Below are positions 63,147 through 64,000 of a stretch of 64,000 nt of DNA, piece by piece (positions within the stretch are counted from its first letter, which is position 1; the number at the start of each line of letters is the position of its first letter). Below the pieces are notes generated by a model that was not told the origin of the DNA, ran no database searches, and saw nothing but the letters and a program-made list of their open reading frames with translations. The translations under genes were made by a program, and so were the position numbers. This stretch comes from an uncultured Flavobacteriales bacterium (GTDB lineage Bacteria; Bacteroidota; Bacteroidia; Flavobacteriales_D; Sanyastnellaceae): assembly GCA_937974555.1 (NCBI GenBank), contig CALJKR010000063.1, positions 8,726 through 72,725 of the forward strand, read 5' to 3'.

Positions 63147-64000
63147 TTATTCCCCTACCACCAATCTCAATCGCTCCTTTCCCACCATTACCATATACAT
63201 ACCTGAAGCCAAGCGTCCAAAATCCAATTCAACAGAATTGCCGTACAGAACAACTTGATTCTGGTACACAATCTTGCCGGTGATGTCGGTCATTAATATT
63301 TCCTTTACCTCCTCTTCCGAAGTTTCATTGAACACTAACGTTACGTGTCCAGTGCTGGTGGGGTTGGGGAACAAAGTAATATGTGAATCAGTTAATCGGT
63401 AGATCGGTGAGTCGGTGATATCTGGATTGGACTCCAGAATCATGCCCGAAGTTCCGGTCTTCAAACACTGCGTGGTTCCCCAACTTCCAACTTCTCCATT
63501 GGCATGCAAAGGCCGAACTCTCACATTGTAAGACTTTCCTATTCCCATTCCTGGAACATTGTTTAAGAAGAGCACTTGTGAATACAATCCGCCCAAGACG
63601 GTTACTGCAGGCTGTACAGAAGGTATTTGTTGCGTAAACTCCCACTCGTATCGGAGGGCACCACAAATGCAACGATCAACCCCAATTGCTGCGTTGGTAT
63701 TCTTAACAGCTGGGCAACGGTCCGTCATGCGGAGTGAAACTGCTTGCTCTGGATTAAGAGTTAAGCTGCAACTGCTTACTGTTCTTGCCAAGATACTCGT
63801 ATTATTTCCTGCCGCATCCGGGATGCTGTAATATACGGGCACCCTTAAGATATAATCCTTTGGAAGTCCTGAATTATTAGCAGGAAAAACACTACCCAAC
63901 TTGGTTACAATAGAATTATTTGATGGTGTTGAATACGACCATGGTGTAATATTCAAATCAACTCCAGATTGAGTTGCCGAAAGAATTTCAAAGACATATT
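63147..64000 (-). CDS. T9SS-secreted protein, C-terminal part (5' end outside window)
   Basis: 284 complete codons are open to the right edge; no start is visible and the frame continues upstream without a stop. The sequence has LGSVFPANNSG, an Arg-x-x-Asp-x-Cys-Pro motif (RMTDRCPAVK), CICGALRYEWEFTQQIPS and VRVRPLHANGEVGSWGTTQC, matching the pre-C-terminal region of paralogue A at 9862. It ends in a type A sorting domain (ITLFPNPTSTGHVTLVFNET to RLVVGE). Secreted; function unknown. Confidence 0.82.
   Translation of the reverse strand, partial: YVFEILSATQSGVDLNITPWSYSTPSNNSIVTKLGSVFPANNSGLPKDYILRVPVYYSIPDAAGNNTSILARTVSSCSLTLNPEQAVSLRMTDRCPAVKNTNAAIGVDRCICGALRYEWEFTQQIPSVQPAVTVLGGLYSQVLFLNNVPGMGIGKSYNVRVRPLHANGEVGSWGTTQCLKTGTSGMILESNPDITDSPIYRLTDSHITLFPNPTSTGHVTLVFNETSEEEVKEILMTDITGKIVYQNQVVLYGNSVELDFGRLASGMYMVMVGKERLRLVVGE

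Noticed and set aside
1..64000. Prophage, integrase, transposase or rRNA
   Set aside because: No integrase, transposase, terminase or rRNA signatures were found on either strand.

Overview
The window looks like chromosome of a Flavobacteriales bacterium (Bacteroidota). Evidence seen in the sequence: at least seven large secreted proteins end in type IX secretion system (T9SS) sorting domains (six type A, one gliding-motility/type B), with one weaker candidate. A PorD/DUF4835 gene sits in the order bamD-rpoZ-coaBC-porD-recN, the omega subunit is the Bacteroidota type, there are FISUMP-domain proteins and CarboxypepD_reg/TonB receptors, and TAnnTTYG promoter boxes replace Shine-Dalgarno sites. 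Cys-rich CxDxxACNY segments and FISUMP proteins hint at a Crocinitomicaceae/Cryomorphaceae-like lineage, which is a guess.

Layout. 1-3018 (-): SUF iron-sulfur operon sufA-B-C-D, with sufD cut by the window edge. 3157-9799 (+): acyltransferase, GH109-like oxidoreductase, leuS and a DUF5723 protein. 9862-22464 (-): an accessory surface locus with a TonB-dependent receptor, four secreted paralogues sharing an N-terminal domain I cannot assign, a beta-helix protein with a dockerin-like end, a FISUMP lipoprotein and a small outer-membrane barrel. 22652-26221 (-): a lamin-tail/MopE-repeat giant with 18 acidic DxDxDG motifs. 26356-32012: a FemAB/GNAT-like gene, a large GEVED/Ig-like T9SS cargo, tRNA-Arg(CCU), pcm and an OmpA-like protein. 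32040-37572 (-): FAH hydrolase, M1 peptidase, GSCFA protein, GT9 glycosyltransferase and dapD, tightly packed. 37605-43087 (+): ruvX, bamD, rpoZ, coaBC, porD, recN. 43076-54235: TonB receptor, TPR protein, Gfo/Idh/MocA oxidoreductase, patatin-barrel protein, histidine kinase, gpmI and a choice-of-anchor-L/type-B cargo. 54236-54550 is a repeat-filled intergenic region. 54551-59220 (+): LolD-like ATPase, asnS, methyltransferase and three tandem paralogous lipoproteins. 59355-64000: two tandem FISUMP proteins (-), a possible HTH/helical regulator (+) and the 3' part of another T9SS cargo (-).

Housekeeping genes (suf, leuS, asnS, dapD, gpmI, coaBC, rpoZ, bamD, recN, pcm, ruvX) alternate with cell-surface gene blocks. 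The best candidate for an undescribed system is 9862-22464: a TonB receptor embedded among four copies of an unassigned secreted domain. A second unassigned domain is shared by the largest of those paralogues and the gene cut by the right edge.
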